Shown here piece by piece: positions 1 through 6,290 of a stretch of DNA of 16,291 nucleotides. Each line of letters opens with the position of its first letter. Position 1 is the first letter of the stretch. The stretch is from DATKSS01 sp049582065 (lineage in GTDB: Bacteria; Chloroflexota; Dormibacteria; Dormibacterales; Dormibacteraceae). The position numbers were made by a program, and so were the translations under genes. The stretch is from the NCBI GenBank assembly GCA_049582065.1, contig JBAUTF010000220.1, positions 1 to 16,291 on the forward strand, written 5' to 3'. The notes below the pieces were generated by a model, which was not told the origin of the DNA, searched no databases, and worked only from the letters and a program-made list of their open reading frames with translations.

Positions 1-160
1 CGGCGGCGAGCCACGCGAGCACAGTCGCCGCGTCGGAGCCGTAAGCCTCGGCCGCCCACACCGAGTCGTAACCGAGGCGCTCGGCGGTCTGGGCGATTTC
101 TAGCTGGTCGGCGGCGGTGAGGCCGAAGCCCCAGTAGCCGACCGATACTCCGAGCTTCAC
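1..160 (-). CDS. LLM-class F420-dependent oxidoreductase, N-terminal part
   Basis: The gene runs off the left edge; only about 53 N-terminal residues are present. The minus-strand reading from a GTG at 160 begins VKLGVSVGYWGFG and continues with an ADQLEIAQTAERLGYDSVW stretch. That is the typical first beta strand and first helix of the bacterial luciferase-like TIM barrel used by F420-dependent oxidoreductases. Family knowledge says such enzymes move hydride between cofactor F420 (or FMN) and varied substrates; the substrate cannot be read here. No clear Shine-Dalgarno sequence lies upstream. The DNA before the start holds a relic of an NRAMP gene in the opposite direction, so the promoter must lie within or beyond that relic. 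A second member of this superfamily is at 12252-13091. Confidence 0.85.
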   Translation of the reverse strand, partial: MKLGVSVGYWGFGLTAADQLEIAQTAERLGYDSVWAAEAYGSDAATVLAWLAA

Positions 161-174
161 GGAGCGGAGCTTAG

Positions 175-363
175 GCGGTCGGCGGCTCGGTCGGCACGCT
201 GTCCGGCCAGGTCGTGATGCAGGGCTTCATCAACCGCCAGATCTCCGGCTTCCTCCGCCGCGCGATCAGGATGGACCTCGCCATGATCGTGATCGGGATC
301 CGCTTCGACCCGTCACGCGCCCCCGTGCTGAGCCAGGGCTTATTGGTCTTCCCCATCCGGCGC
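175..363 (+). pseudogene. Relic of an NRAMP (MntH-type) metal transporter
   Basis: The plus frame that opens after a TAG at 172-174 reads GGSVGTLSGQVVMQGFINRQ, then FLRRAIRMDLAMIVIGIRFDPSRAPVLSQGLLVF. From memory of the family, this matches the late transmembrane region of Mn2+/Fe2+ NRAMP proteins, with a (S)VGTxxGQxVMQGF segment, an IPLWLRRLVTMLPA-like loop, and a (L/V)DPTxALVLSQVxLSF segment. Only about 60 of roughly 400 residues remain. There is no start upstream, and similarity ends near 351 just before a palindromic repeat at 374. The remnant sits within 15 bp of the divergent oxidoreductase start. It is most likely a dead fragment left by deletion or recombination, not a small gene. Confidence 0.75.
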
Positions 364-373
364 TTCGCGCCAC

Positions 374-393
374 CTTCCCCGCGAGCGGGGAAG
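374..393. repeat. Palindromic repeat, CTTCCCC...GGGGAAG
   Basis: This is a 20-bp near-perfect palindrome with arms CTTCCCCGC and GCGGGGAAG around a 2-base centre (GA). An identical 20-mer occurs at 8695-8714, and related units lie at 8668-8688, 8725-8746 and 8753-8772. It begins about 10 bp after the last recognisable NRAMP codons. It lies downstream of the minus-strand gene ending at 444, so transcripts of that gene could fold it into a hairpin. No T-run follows, so it is not a standard intrinsic terminator. Confidence 0.8.
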
Positions 394-443
394 TCACCGG
401 CCGCAACATGCGAGGGGGAGGCGAATTCCTTGCTACTTACCGA

Positions 444-1196
444 TCAGGCGCAGGCGCCGGTCGCGCTGGTCGCGGGGTTGTAGGTAACACTCACATTCGG
501 CGTCACGGTGATGTTCGACGCCGACGTGAAAACGGCGAGGTAGTCGGCGCAGCCTTCGGCATCGTGGAAGTCGTAGTTAATGCTGGTGACGTTTTGAAAG
601 CTGATGACGGCTCCGGAGTGGTGCATGCAGTAATGGCTCGTGCCGACCCCGTTTTCAACGCACCGGATCGCCGCCGCCCACTGCTCGAGCTTGAGGATGC
701 TCACGGACATCGGCCCGGTCGAAGTGGCCTGCAGGTGATAGGTGAACGTGTCTGGGATTCCCCCCGCCAGGTAATAGGTTGGCCCATTGATCTGCTGCGG
801 GACGTTCCAGATCGTGAGGTGGGGGTGCGCCAGGTCGGCTTTGGTCTGGGCCAGCTCTCCCAGCGTGGCGGTCAGGTTGGTCTGCGTGGTTTTGAGCTGG
901 TCGTTCAGGTTCTGGTTGCGTCCGGTCAGGGACTCGTTCTGGGTCGTGAGCGATCGGATGGTGGCCTGGTTGCTGGTGTCGTCCAGGTAAAGCATGCCGA
1001 TGCCGGCGACGGCGACCAGGAGCGCGCCCGCCAGGGACACCGTCCACAGCCTCCGCTCGCGACCTTCGATTACAGACCGCCAGGTCCTGGGCAGCTGGCG
1101 GCGACGCATCGGAGGTGGCGCCGAGTACGGTGCCGGGGCTGGTGGCGCCGCCGGCTCGACCGGCGGCGAGAGGTGCTCCATGTCGATCGGCGTCAT
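444..1196 (-). CDS. Single-pass membrane protein with coiled coil
   Basis: A protein of about 250 residues, from the ATG at 1196 (start MTPIDMEHLS). Residues 10-30 are Pro/Ala-rich and presumably cytoplasmic. A basic stretch (RRRQLPRTWR) precedes one hydrophobic segment at about 49-71. A Gln/Asn/Thr/Leu heptad-like coiled coil follows at about 75-122, and then an exported C-terminal domain of about 125 residues with four cysteines (179, 190, 216, 249) that could form disulfides. I do not recognise the C-terminal domain. The reading frame extends upstream to 1403, but that part overlaps the preceding lipoprotein gene. The chosen start leaves 26 bp after the lipoprotein stop, so the two genes are probably co-transcribed and may act together at the cell surface. 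Confidence 0.7.
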   Translation of the reverse strand: MTPIDMEHLSPPVEPAAPPAPAPYSAPPPMRRRQLPRTWRSVIEGRERRLWTVSLAGALLVAVAGIGMLYLDDTSNQATIRSLTTQNESLTGRNQNLNDQLKTTQTNLTATLGELAQTKADLAHPHLTIWNVPQQINGPTYYLAGGIPDTFTYHLQATSTGPMSVSILKLEQWAAAIRCVENGVGTSHYCMHHSGAVISFQNVTSINYDFHDAEGCADYLAVFTSASNITVTPNVSVTYNPATSATGACA

Positions 1197-1222
1197 GATC
1201 TCATCCCGCGGACCGCTTGTTG

Positions 1223-2524
1223 TCAGACCTGACCCGGTCGCGGCCAGACGCCATAGACCTGGCTGATCTTCGACGCCGTCTCCGCCTGCTGGCCGAGGTC
1301 TAACGTGAACGTCTTGCCGTCCGGCTGCCAGGCGGGGCCGATGCCGCAGCCGGGCGAGCAGGCCGCCTCTTCGACGTAAAAGATCGTGGTCGAGTTGAGC
1401 CACTCGGCCGAGGAGCGGACCGGCTGCAGCTCTCCTCCTGAACGGCCGCCGTGCCCGTAGAGCCAGACATGCGGCATGTCCGAGGAGTCACGCACTGTGA
1501 ACGCCAGGTTGTCGTCACCTGCATCCGCGCGAGGGTCAATCCACGCGAGCGATAGACCGATCGCCTGCGACACGCCCGCGCTCGAATCCCATGCCTCGAT
1601 CGTGCCCGAGGCGGCCTGGCGGAAATAGAGCTTGCTGCCGGTGCTGCCCCAAGAGGCCATCGTCCCGGTCGGAAGCGAGAAGGCGAGGCTGCCGTCGGTC
1701 GTGCGGCGGACCTGGAGCTGGTCTCCCGAGCCGGTGAATGTCTGCACGAAAGCGAAGTACGCGCCGTCCGGCGAGAACGCCAGGTAGGCGTCGTCGTCGT
1801 TGGGGTTGGTGCCTCGCCCGGGCACCGGCCCGAAGGTCGCCACGACCCGGTCTCCGCCACCACTGAGCAGGTGCAGGTTGACCGCGCTCGAGTCCGATGT
1901 GACGTACGCGAGGAAGCCGCGGTCGGGGCTCCACGCGTGCAGACCGTCGAGGAAGCTGCCGCCCAGCCAGCTCGCGGCGACGACCGCTGTGTCGGAGAAC
2001 AGGTCGAGCGCCGCGATGAGGCTCGTGCCGGGAGCGCTCGGGCTGCCCTGCGAGGCGTACCAGGAGACCATCGTCTGCGTCACGAGCCGCGGCGCGAACG
2101 AGCCGCTGGAAAGCGTGCAGAGCGGCCTGGGGTTCTTGGCATCGGTCACGTCGGCCACGATCGGGCTCGAAGCACCCTGCATCAGGAGCACGGCCTCGAG
2201 GCTGACCGCCTGACCCGAGCACGAGGCATGCATCGCGGCCCAGGCGGGGACGACCGCGGGGCTGGGCACGGGCGAAGGCGATTCCAACGGGCTGGGAGTG
2301 GGACTCGGGCTTGGGCTCGGGCTCGGGCTCGGCGACGGGCTCGGGCTCGGGCTCGGCGACGGGCTCGGGCTCGAATGGCTCAGGCTCGAGTGCGCGGCCA
2401 GAGGGCCGTTGGCCGAGCAGCCGGAAACAGCCACCAGAAGGCACACGAGAGCTACCCCTGTCCTCACACGAGAGATCAACGAACCAAGGTGCGTGGACGT
2501 TACGCGTGTGCGGATGGGATGCAC
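1223..2524 (-). CDS. Ser-Pro-rich lipoprotein with beta-propeller-like domain
   Basis: 433 residues. The N-terminus has a signal peptide with hydrophobic core GVALVCLLVAVSG and a lipobox-like AVSGC, making Cys36 the likely lipidated residue. Residues 52-90 are an almost pure Ser-Pro tract that would act as an extended, wall-spanning linker. The rest (about 100-433) has PD40/WD40-like signs such as WSPDRGFLAYV and FSPDGAYFAFV, typical of TolB-like beta-propellers. The start could instead be the GTG of Val20, which would shorten the n-region. Function is unknown; ligand or wall-polymer binding outside the membrane is an inference. Upstream, 58 bp separate it from a divergent gene. Downstream is a membrane protein gene in the same direction. 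Confidence 0.8.
   Translation of the reverse strand: MHPIRTRVTSTHLGSLISRVRTGVALVCLLVAVSGCSANGPLAAHSSLSHSSPSPSPSPSPSPSPSPSPSPSPSPTPSPLESPSPVPSPAVVPAWAAMHASCSGQAVSLEAVLLMQGASSPIVADVTDAKNPRPLCTLSSGSFAPRLVTQTMVSWYASQGSPSAPGTSLIAALDLFSDTAVVAASWLGGSFLDGLHAWSPDRGFLAYVTSDSSAVNLHLLSGGGDRVVATFGPVPGRGTNPNDDDAYLAFSPDGAYFAFVQTFTGSGDQLQVRRTTDGSLAFSLPTGTMASWGSTGSKLYFRQAASGTIEAWDSSAGVSQAIGLSLAWIDPRADAGDDNLAFTVRDSSDMPHVWLYGHGGRSGGELQPVRSSAEWLNSTTIFYVEEAACSPGCGIGPAWQPDGKTFTLDLGQQAETASKISQVYGVWPRPGQV
2303..2373. repeat. GC-rich tandem repeat encoding the Ser-Pro tract
   Basis: Short units of GGGCTC (6 bp), grouped into larger blocks separated by GGCGAC, run through this stretch. Read on the minus strand they give alternating Ser and Pro codons. 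The near identity of units at DNA level suggests slipped-strand or unequal exchange expansion. The antisense reading (MGLGLGLG...) is a shadow. Confidence 0.85.
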
Positions 2525-2582
2525 CGCGCCCAGAATAGGCGCGTTTACCGACCACGTTTAGCGCCGGGTTAAGGATTCAGGG

Positions 2583-3029
2583 GTGATCAAGCTGGGTAGC
2601 CTTCTGGCATCGATATGGCTGGCCGCAGTCTGCGCCGACCCGGTTCCCCTCACGGCCGGAGTCGAACTTGCCGCCAGCCACACCGAGGCGGTCGGCTCCA
2701 ATGTGCAGCTCGTGGTCACGGTGACCAACACCGGTCCTCTCATCCCCAACCTCGGCCTTGTGTTCAGGACGGCGGACCGTTGGTACGAAGTGCACCGCGT
2801 CACCGACCTCGCGGGCTGCACCGTCGCGGCCGGCGCGTCGGCGTTCGATTGCGGCGACCTGGCCGTGGGCGAGACCAAGACCTTCACCTTCACCGGGGTC
2901 GCCACAGTCGCGGGCACCTTTCACTACGAGCTCGGGATTCGCGAGCTGGTCCAGCCCTATGACTACGTGAACGATCACCCGGACGGGCCTGACGTGCAGG
3001 TGTGGGATGAAGTGGTGTCGGGGCCGTGA
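2583..3029 (+). CDS. Secreted protein with DUF11/CARDB-like Ig fold
   Basis: 148 residues from a GTG at 2583, preceded by an AAGGA-type ribosome site (aaggattcaggg). The N-terminus MIKLGSLLASIWLAAVCADP looks like an export signal; Cys17 lies where a lipobox cysteine would be, but with Val at -1 it is not canonical. The mature part has the pattern of a bacterial Ig-like fold: AVGSNVQLVVTVTNTGP, then a CTVAAGASAFDCGDLAVGETKTFTF segment and ATVAGTFHYELGI. VTVTNTGP and LAVGETKTF are typical of DUF11/CARDB repeats found in surface proteins. Two cysteines (CTVAA and FDCGD) may form a disulfide. It diverges from the lipoprotein gene, sharing a 58-bp intergenic region. Probable role is extracellular binding or structure; the partner is unknown. 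Confidence 0.7.
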   Translation: MIKLGSLLASIWLAAVCADPVPLTAGVELAASHTEAVGSNVQLVVTVTNTGPLIPNLGLVFRTADRWYEVHRVTDLAGCTVAAGASAFDCGDLAVGETKTFTFTGVATVAGTFHYELGIRELVQPYDYVNDHPDGPDVQVWDEVVSGP

Positions 3030-3197
3030 GGGTCAGGGCCGGCAGGAGGGCCATCGAGGCTTGACCCCCACCCCGTCTTTGTCCTCGGAACAACCGAGAC
3101 AGTCAGGACGGCAACACCAACGTCGATGCAGGTCATCGGCGGGCGCCTCGATGCCTACCCTGAGCACGTTCGCGCTCCCGCACTCCAGAATGACCAG

Positions 3198-3569
3198 GTG
3201 ACACCTCAAAGCATCGACGAATACCTGGCCGCGCTCGATGAGCCGAAGCGGAGGACTCTACAGGAATTGCGTCAAACCATCCTCGACATCATCCCGGATG
3301 CCCAGGAATGCATTTCGTACGGCATGCCGGCGTTCCGGGTCGAGGGAAAGGTAATCGCCGGGTTCGCCGCTTTCAAGAACCACCTCAGCTACCTGCCTCA
3401 CAGCGGGTCGGTACTTGGACGGCTGTCCGAAGACCTGGCCGGCTATGAGAGCACGCCGGGGTCATTGCACTTTCCGATTGACCGGCCACTCCCGAAAGGT
3501 CTCGTCAAAAAGCTCATCGCCAATCGCCTCAGCGAGGTCCGCGGGCGGGCGATTGATAAGGGTCGATAA
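3198..3569 (+). CDS. DUF1801 / iron-chaperone-like (YdhG family) protein
   Basis: 123 residues from GTG at 3198 (reading TPQSIDEYLAALDEPKRRTL). The frame is open back to an ATG at 3126, but the added 24 residues look unlike the family and family members usually begin at this TPxSIDEYLA stretch. Conserved DUF1801 marks are the DIIPDAQECISYGMPAFRV segment, GKVIAGFAAFKNHLSYLPHS, and the late FPIDRPLP(K)GLVKKLIANRL. Family knowledge links these small cytoplasmic proteins to the B. subtilis YdhG/frataxin-like fold and proposed intracellular iron handling; the biochemical role is poorly established. No strong Shine-Dalgarno sequence is seen. It is followed by about 160 bp with no recognisable gene before the ArsR promoter. 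Confidence 0.85.
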   Translation: MTPQSIDEYLAALDEPKRRTLQELRQTILDIIPDAQECISYGMPAFRVEGKVIAGFAAFKNHLSYLPHSGSVLGRLSEDLAGYESTPGSLHFPIDRPLPKGLVKKLIANRLSEVRGRAIDKGR

Positions 3570-3733
3570 GGCCCAGGCCTGATCAAGCAAACCTATCGAT
3601 CACTTGTGGCCACCGGATCGGAGGGAATTCCGCCTGTGGGCGACAGAGGAGCCGTTCAAGCGCGCGTGATACGCACGTTTGGCGCCTGACGTGTGGTTTC
3701 GCCGGCGAAGACGACGGAACCCTCCATATATTG
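3570..3733. other. Intergenic region without recognisable gene
   Basis: No open frame here shows a recognisable product. A short palindrome (AGGCCCAGGCCT-type) lies just after the preceding stop codon, but there is no U-tract and no convincing terminator. Confidence 0.5.
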
Positions 3734-3769
3734 TTGACACGACATATGTTGCTAGAATAATATGTCGCA
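3734..3769 (+). promoter_or_regulatory. Promoter and ArsR-type operator of the arsR-VOC-AHSA1 operon
   Basis: A perfect -35 TTGACA is at 3734-3739. AT-rich -10 candidates are AATAAT (3757-3762, 17-bp spacer) and TAATAT (3758-3763, 18-bp spacer). Inside the promoter lies an inverted repeat with 8-bp perfect arms, CGACATAT (3740-3747) and ATATGTCG (3760-3767), separated by 12 bp. This is the size and AT-rich form of ArsR/SmtB-family operators and it covers the -10 region, which suggests autorepression. The predicted transcript start falls on or within a few bases of the ATG at 3770, so the repressor mRNA is probably leaderless. Confidence 0.75.
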
Positions 3770-4117
3770 ATGCCCGACATCTTCCAGATCCTGGCGGACC
3801 CCACGCGCCGCCGCCTTGTCGAGGCGCTGCGGACGGGTGAGCATTCGGTCAACGAGCTGGTCGACGTGGTGGACATTGGCCAGCCTGGTGTTTCGCGGCA
3901 GCTGGCCATCCTGCAGGATGCCCAGTTCGTCGTAGTCCGGCCCGACGGCCGGCGGAGGCTGTACGCCCTGCGCCCGGAGCCGTTCTGGGAGCTGAACGAC
4001 TGGATGACCACGTACCGCGGCGTGTGGGAGGCCCGGCTGGACAGGTTTGCCGCCGAACTTGATCGACGGCGCAGGACGCGATCGAAGGACAAAGACAACA
4101 AGGAGCGACGCCAATGA
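3770..4117 (+). CDS. ArsR-family winged-helix transcriptional repressor
   Basis: 115 residues. The N-terminal MPDIFQILADPTRRRLVEALRTGE and the helix-turn-helix HSVNELVDVVDIGQPGVSRQLAILQDAQFV followed by the wing VVVRPDGRRRLYALRPEPF are classic ArsR features. No CxC or other cysteine metal site is present, so it is unlikely to sense arsenite by the usual route. It resembles the ArsR group found with SRPBCC/AHSA1 and VOC genes. The start is fixed by promoter spacing: there is no Shine-Dalgarno sequence, and the -10 box is about 7 bp upstream. It overlaps the next gene by 4 bases (ATGA) and probably represses its own operon through the inverted repeat at 3740-3767. The C-terminus (RRRTRSKDKDNKERRQ) is highly charged. 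Confidence 0.92.
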   Translation: MPDIFQILADPTRRRLVEALRTGEHSVNELVDVVDIGQPGVSRQLAILQDAQFVVVRPDGRRRLYALRPEPFWELNDWMTTYRGVWEARLDRFAAELDRRRRTRSKDKDNKERRQ

Positions 4118-4641
4118 CACAAGCAGGTACACGGATGGCAGCGGCCAGCGAGAAGGAAACCCAGGTGCAAGGGATCACACCATGTTTTGTGTTCACCGAT
4201 CGAGCCGAAGAAGCCGTCAATTTCTACGTGTCTCTGTTCAACGACTCCGCGGTCCTGAGCGTCACGCGCAGTGATGGGAAAGGTCCGATACCTGAGGGCA
4301 AGCTGATGCATGCCAGCTTCCAGCTAGACGGCCGGGAGTTCACGGCCTTGGACGGCGGACCCTCCTTCACGTTTTCCGACGGGATCTCGCTACTGGTGAC
4401 CTGCAACACGCAGGAAGAGATCGACAGGTTGTGGGCGCGGCTCACCGACGGCGGAGAGGAAGGCCCGTGCGGCTGGCTAAAAGACCGGTTCGGCGTCTCG
4501 TGGCAGGTCGTCCCCGCCGCTTTGGGGGAGATGTTGGGCGACTCGGAACACGGGAACTCCGCCAAAGCCATGGAAGCGATGCTCCAGATGCGGAAGCTCG
4601 ACATCGCAACCCTCAGGAAGGCGTATCGGAGCGGCTCCTAG
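4114..4641 (+). CDS. VOC-superfamily PhnB-like protein
   Basis: 175 residues. It has the glyoxalase/bleomycin-resistance (VOC) fold of the PhnB / '3-demethylubiquinone-9 3-methyltransferase' type. Seen are QGITPCFVFTDRAEEAVNFYVSLF at the start of the first beta-alpha-beta module, KLMHASFQLDGREFTALDGG, and in the second half FSDGISLLVTCNTQEEIDRLWARL followed by CGWLKDRFGVSWQVVPAAL. Despite the old name, methyltransferase activity is doubtful for this family; these proteins are small homodimers of mostly unknown substrate. The ATG at 4114 overlaps the ArsR stop (ATGA) and has a good AAGGAG ribosome site at about 4100-4105. An alternative start is Met8. It is translationally coupled within an ArsR-VOC-AHSA1 operon. 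Confidence 0.9.
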   Translation: MTQAGTRMAAASEKETQVQGITPCFVFTDRAEEAVNFYVSLFNDSAVLSVTRSDGKGPIPEGKLMHASFQLDGREFTALDGGPSFTFSDGISLLVTCNTQEEIDRLWARLTDGGEEGPCGWLKDRFGVSWQVVPAALGEMLGDSEHGNSAKAMEAMLQMRKLDIATLRKAYRSGS

Positions 4642-4642
4642 G

Positions 4643-5146
4643 TTGGCTTCGAAGACACAGGATGCACGCCGCAAAATCACTCTCGAGCGAACCTTCAATG
4701 CACCCATCGAGGACGTTTGGGACCTCTGGACGACAAAGGAAGGGATCGAGTCCTGGTGGGGCCCGGAAGGGTTCGCAGTCCACGTCCACAAGGTCGATCT
4801 TCATCCTGGCGGCGAGCTTTTGTACGCGATGACCGCCACCGCTCCCGACCAGATCGAGTTCATGAAGAAAGCGCGGATGCCACTGACGACCGAGAGCCGG
4901 GTGATCTACACGGAGGTCGTCCCGCCGCGGCGACTCGCGTACTCACAGTTGGCCGACTTCATCCCCGGCGTCAAGCCCTACGAGGTGCCCACCACTGTCG
5001 AGCTCGACGCGAGCCCGCAGGGCGTGCGGATGGTCTTGACCTTCGAAGCGATGCACGACGAGCACTGGACGAAGTTGGCGGTAATGGGTTGGGAGAGTGA
5101 GCTCGGCAAACTAGCGAAGCTCCTCGAGCCAAAGGGGACGACGTAG
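4643..5146 (+). CDS. SRPBCC / AHSA1-like START-domain protein
   Basis: 167 residues from a TTG start one base after the previous stop; a GGAG-type site lies within the end of the upstream gene. The sequence shows the Aha1-C/SRPBCC pattern: ITLERTFNAPIEDVWDLWTTKEGIESWWGPEGF, HKVDLHPGGELLYAMTA, a central TTESRVIYTEVVPPRRLAYSQL strand pair, and a C-terminal helix HDEHWTKLAVMGWESELGKLAKLLE. Family knowledge: a helix-grip fold with a hydrophobic pocket binding lipids or aromatic ligands. Grouping with an ArsR repressor and a VOC protein is a common bacterial arrangement, thought to respond to small hydrophobic compounds. That function is inferred from context, and no ligand can be named. Confidence 0.9.
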   Translation: MASKTQDARRKITLERTFNAPIEDVWDLWTTKEGIESWWGPEGFAVHVHKVDLHPGGELLYAMTATAPDQIEFMKKARMPLTTESRVIYTEVVPPRRLAYSQLADFIPGVKPYEVPTTVELDASPQGVRMVLTFEAMHDEHWTKLAVMGWESELGKLAKLLEPKGTT

Positions 5147-5203
5147 AGCAGCTTATCTGCGCGCAAAGCTTCGGTGACCGGCAGGACGCGAGTCGAAGCC
5201 GGC

Positions 5204-5229
5204 AGCCCAAGCGGGACGCTATTCGAACC
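5204..5229. repeat. 26-bp direct repeat, copy 1 (flanks VapBC)
   Basis: Begins AGCCCAAGCGGGACGC and ends ATTCGAACC. It is identical over 26 bp to 5987-6012, and similarity extends to about 32 bp with two mismatches (5202-5233 against 5985-6016). The two copies bracket the vapBC module. This copy lies between the AHSA1 stop and the vapC stop. Confidence 0.9.
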
Positions 5230-5245
5230 GCCTCGGCGAACTCGA

Positions 5246-5716
5246 TCAGCTCGCAGAGCCTCGACTTCGGCGTCCAGCACCGGGCGGCGCGAAAGGGTCG
5301 ACGACATCCACATCTGCGAATCGGCGGAGCCCGATGTCGCGGCTGTAGATCCGCCGTACGCCGTGCTGCCTCATCAACGTAATGAGGTGGGCGTCGGGCA
5401 CGTCGTTTCCGCGTGCCTGGTCGCGGCTCGTTTGACGGAACAGCTCCCAGAATCCGTCCGCCTCGCCTGGTGTACGCACGTGCGGCCGCTGGAGAAGGGC
5501 TTCGGCGTTCGCGGTCGCCTCGCGTGCGCTCAGCGGCTTCGGGAGGATCGCGGGGTGCGTAACCATGCGCAGGTAACCCAGTACCACCGGCCAGAACAAA
5601 TACAGAAGGTCGGGTCCAGCCGCCAGGCGCGTAACCAGCTGTATGGCTTGCGGGTAGACAGGATCGCTCTGATTGCTTGCGTAGACGAGGATGTTGGCGT
5701 CGACGGTTGCGCTCAT
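5246..5716 (-). CDS. vapC: VapC-type PIN-domain toxin
   Basis: 156 residues. PIN-domain ribonuclease, the toxin half of a type II toxin-antitoxin pair. The first acidic residue is in MSATVDANILVYA (Asp6). The middle has YLFWPVVLGYLRMVTHPAIL, and the late motif GNDVPDAHLITLM (Asp108) is followed by YSRDIGLRRF (Asp127). The second canonical acidic residue of PIN domains, usually Glu in the xxExLR helix, is not evident here (VVLGYLR). From memory, this is shared with a subgroup of VapC proteins with FWPxxxxYLR. The start overlaps the antitoxin stop by four bases (ATGA), as expected for a co-translated pair. The C-terminal GAGRRSRGSAS tail is probably disordered. Confidence 0.9.
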   Translation of the reverse strand: MSATVDANILVYASNQSDPVYPQAIQLVTRLAAGPDLLYLFWPVVLGYLRMVTHPAILPKPLSAREATANAEALLQRPHVRTPGEADGFWELFRQTSRDQARGNDVPDAHLITLMRQHGVRRIYSRDIGLRRFADVDVVDPFAPPGAGRRSRGSAS

Positions 5717-5949
5717 CCGCGCGCGTCGAGCAGGGCCCTCACCGCCTCCTTGTCTTCGAGGTCAACCGATGGCCGTCCCAAATCCTTGGCGATCCACGCC
5801 AGGCCACCGGGATCCCGAGGACGCCCCTCCTCCCTAAGAGACGTGGCCAGCAGCTCGGATGCGAGCTGGCCCATGCTCTTGCCCGCGCCCTTGCTGCGGC
5901 GCTTGAGCTCCTTCGCGACCGTGGGGTCGAGATCGATGGTGGTGCGCAT
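5713..5949 (-). CDS. vapB: VapB-type ribbon-helix-helix antitoxin
   Basis: 78 residues from ATG at 5949 (MRTTIDLDPTVAKELKRRSK). The N-terminal MRTTIDLD beta strand and the following helix are the ribbon-helix-helix DNA-binding domain. The acidic/Leu-rich C-terminus (SVDLEDKEAVRALLDARG) would wrap the toxin. The frame stays open to 6036, but the upstream part translates the flanking direct repeat and is not family-like. There is no Shine-Dalgarno sequence; a TAGCAT -10-like box lies 8 nt before the ATG, suggesting a leaderless mRNA. Inverted repeat TGATGCG/CGCATCA (5949-5955 and 5972-5978) straddles the start region and is a candidate autoregulatory operator. Confidence 0.88.
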   Translation of the reverse strand: MRTTIDLDPTVAKELKRRSKGAGKSMGQLASELLATSLREEGRPRDPGGLAWIAKDLGRPSVDLEDKEAVRALLDARG

Positions 5950-5978
5950 GATGCGTGATGCTACCACGGCGCGCATCA
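5949..5978. promoter_or_regulatory. Candidate vapBC operator (inverted repeat)
   Basis: 7-bp perfect inverted arms TGATGCG (5949-5955) and CGCATCA (5972-5978) with a 16-bp centre cover the presumed -10 box (TAGCAT, minus strand, 5963-5958) and the start codon of vapB. Type II antitoxins of the RHH class usually bind such sites to repress their own operon. Binding here is inferred. Confidence 0.45.
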
Positions 5979-5986
5979 GATGAAGT

Positions 5987-6012
5987 AGCCCAAGCGGGAC
6001 GCTATTCGAACC
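5987..6012. repeat. 26-bp direct repeat, copy 2 (flanks VapBC)
   Basis: Identical to 5204-5229. It lies about 35 bp upstream of the vapB start, so that with the first copy it brackets a cassette of about 760 bp holding only the toxin-antitoxin module. On the minus strand the repeat begins GGTTCGAAT, which resembles a tRNA T-loop, but no tRNA fold is present. Confidence 0.9.
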
Positions 6013-6290
6013 ACCTGGACCAGGTCGAAAAGCCACTCAGCTGCCCCGCTGGTTGGCCGTCCTAGGATGGCGCGGAAAGCTCGAAGCGGTTCAACTCGCG
6101 GATCTGTGACACTGGACCGCGATCGCCAGGCCACCCATCAATGTTGGAGAGCGCCTCCATAAGTGCTTCATCTGTGGCTGGCACGTCACACAGGGGATAC
6201 TGGATTCTGGGCGGAAAGGGTCGCGAGGTTGGGATCAGCTCTGGACGACGACGAGAACGACGAGAACGACGTCCGGTGAGATACCCGCGG
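6013..6290. other. Intergenic region; possible gene remnant
   Basis: About 280 bp between the two toxin-antitoxin modules. A minus frame ending in TGA just below 6065 reads PRIQYPLCDVPATDEALMEA and then LSNIDGWPGDRGPVSQIREL, which looks protein-like but has no start of its own and no family I recognise; it could be a C-terminal fragment. A short 9-bp tandem (ACGACGAGA, about 2.7 copies) lies at 6248-6271. Confidence 0.35.

Noticed and set aside
171..356. 61-residue minus frame starting MGKTNKPW
   Set aside because: It is the reverse of the NRAMP-like plus frame, which has clear family similarity.
408..1232. 274-residue open frame on the plus strand
   Set aside because: It is antisense to the coiled-coil membrane protein and has a shadow-like composition.
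2298..2561. Gly-Leu and Gly-Ser repeat frames on the plus strand
   Set aside because: They arise from the reverse of the Ser-Pro codon repeat.
5987..6012. tRNA remnant suggested by GGTTCGAAT in the direct repeat
   Set aside because: The bases around it do not pair as a T-arm and no acceptor or anticodon arm can be found.
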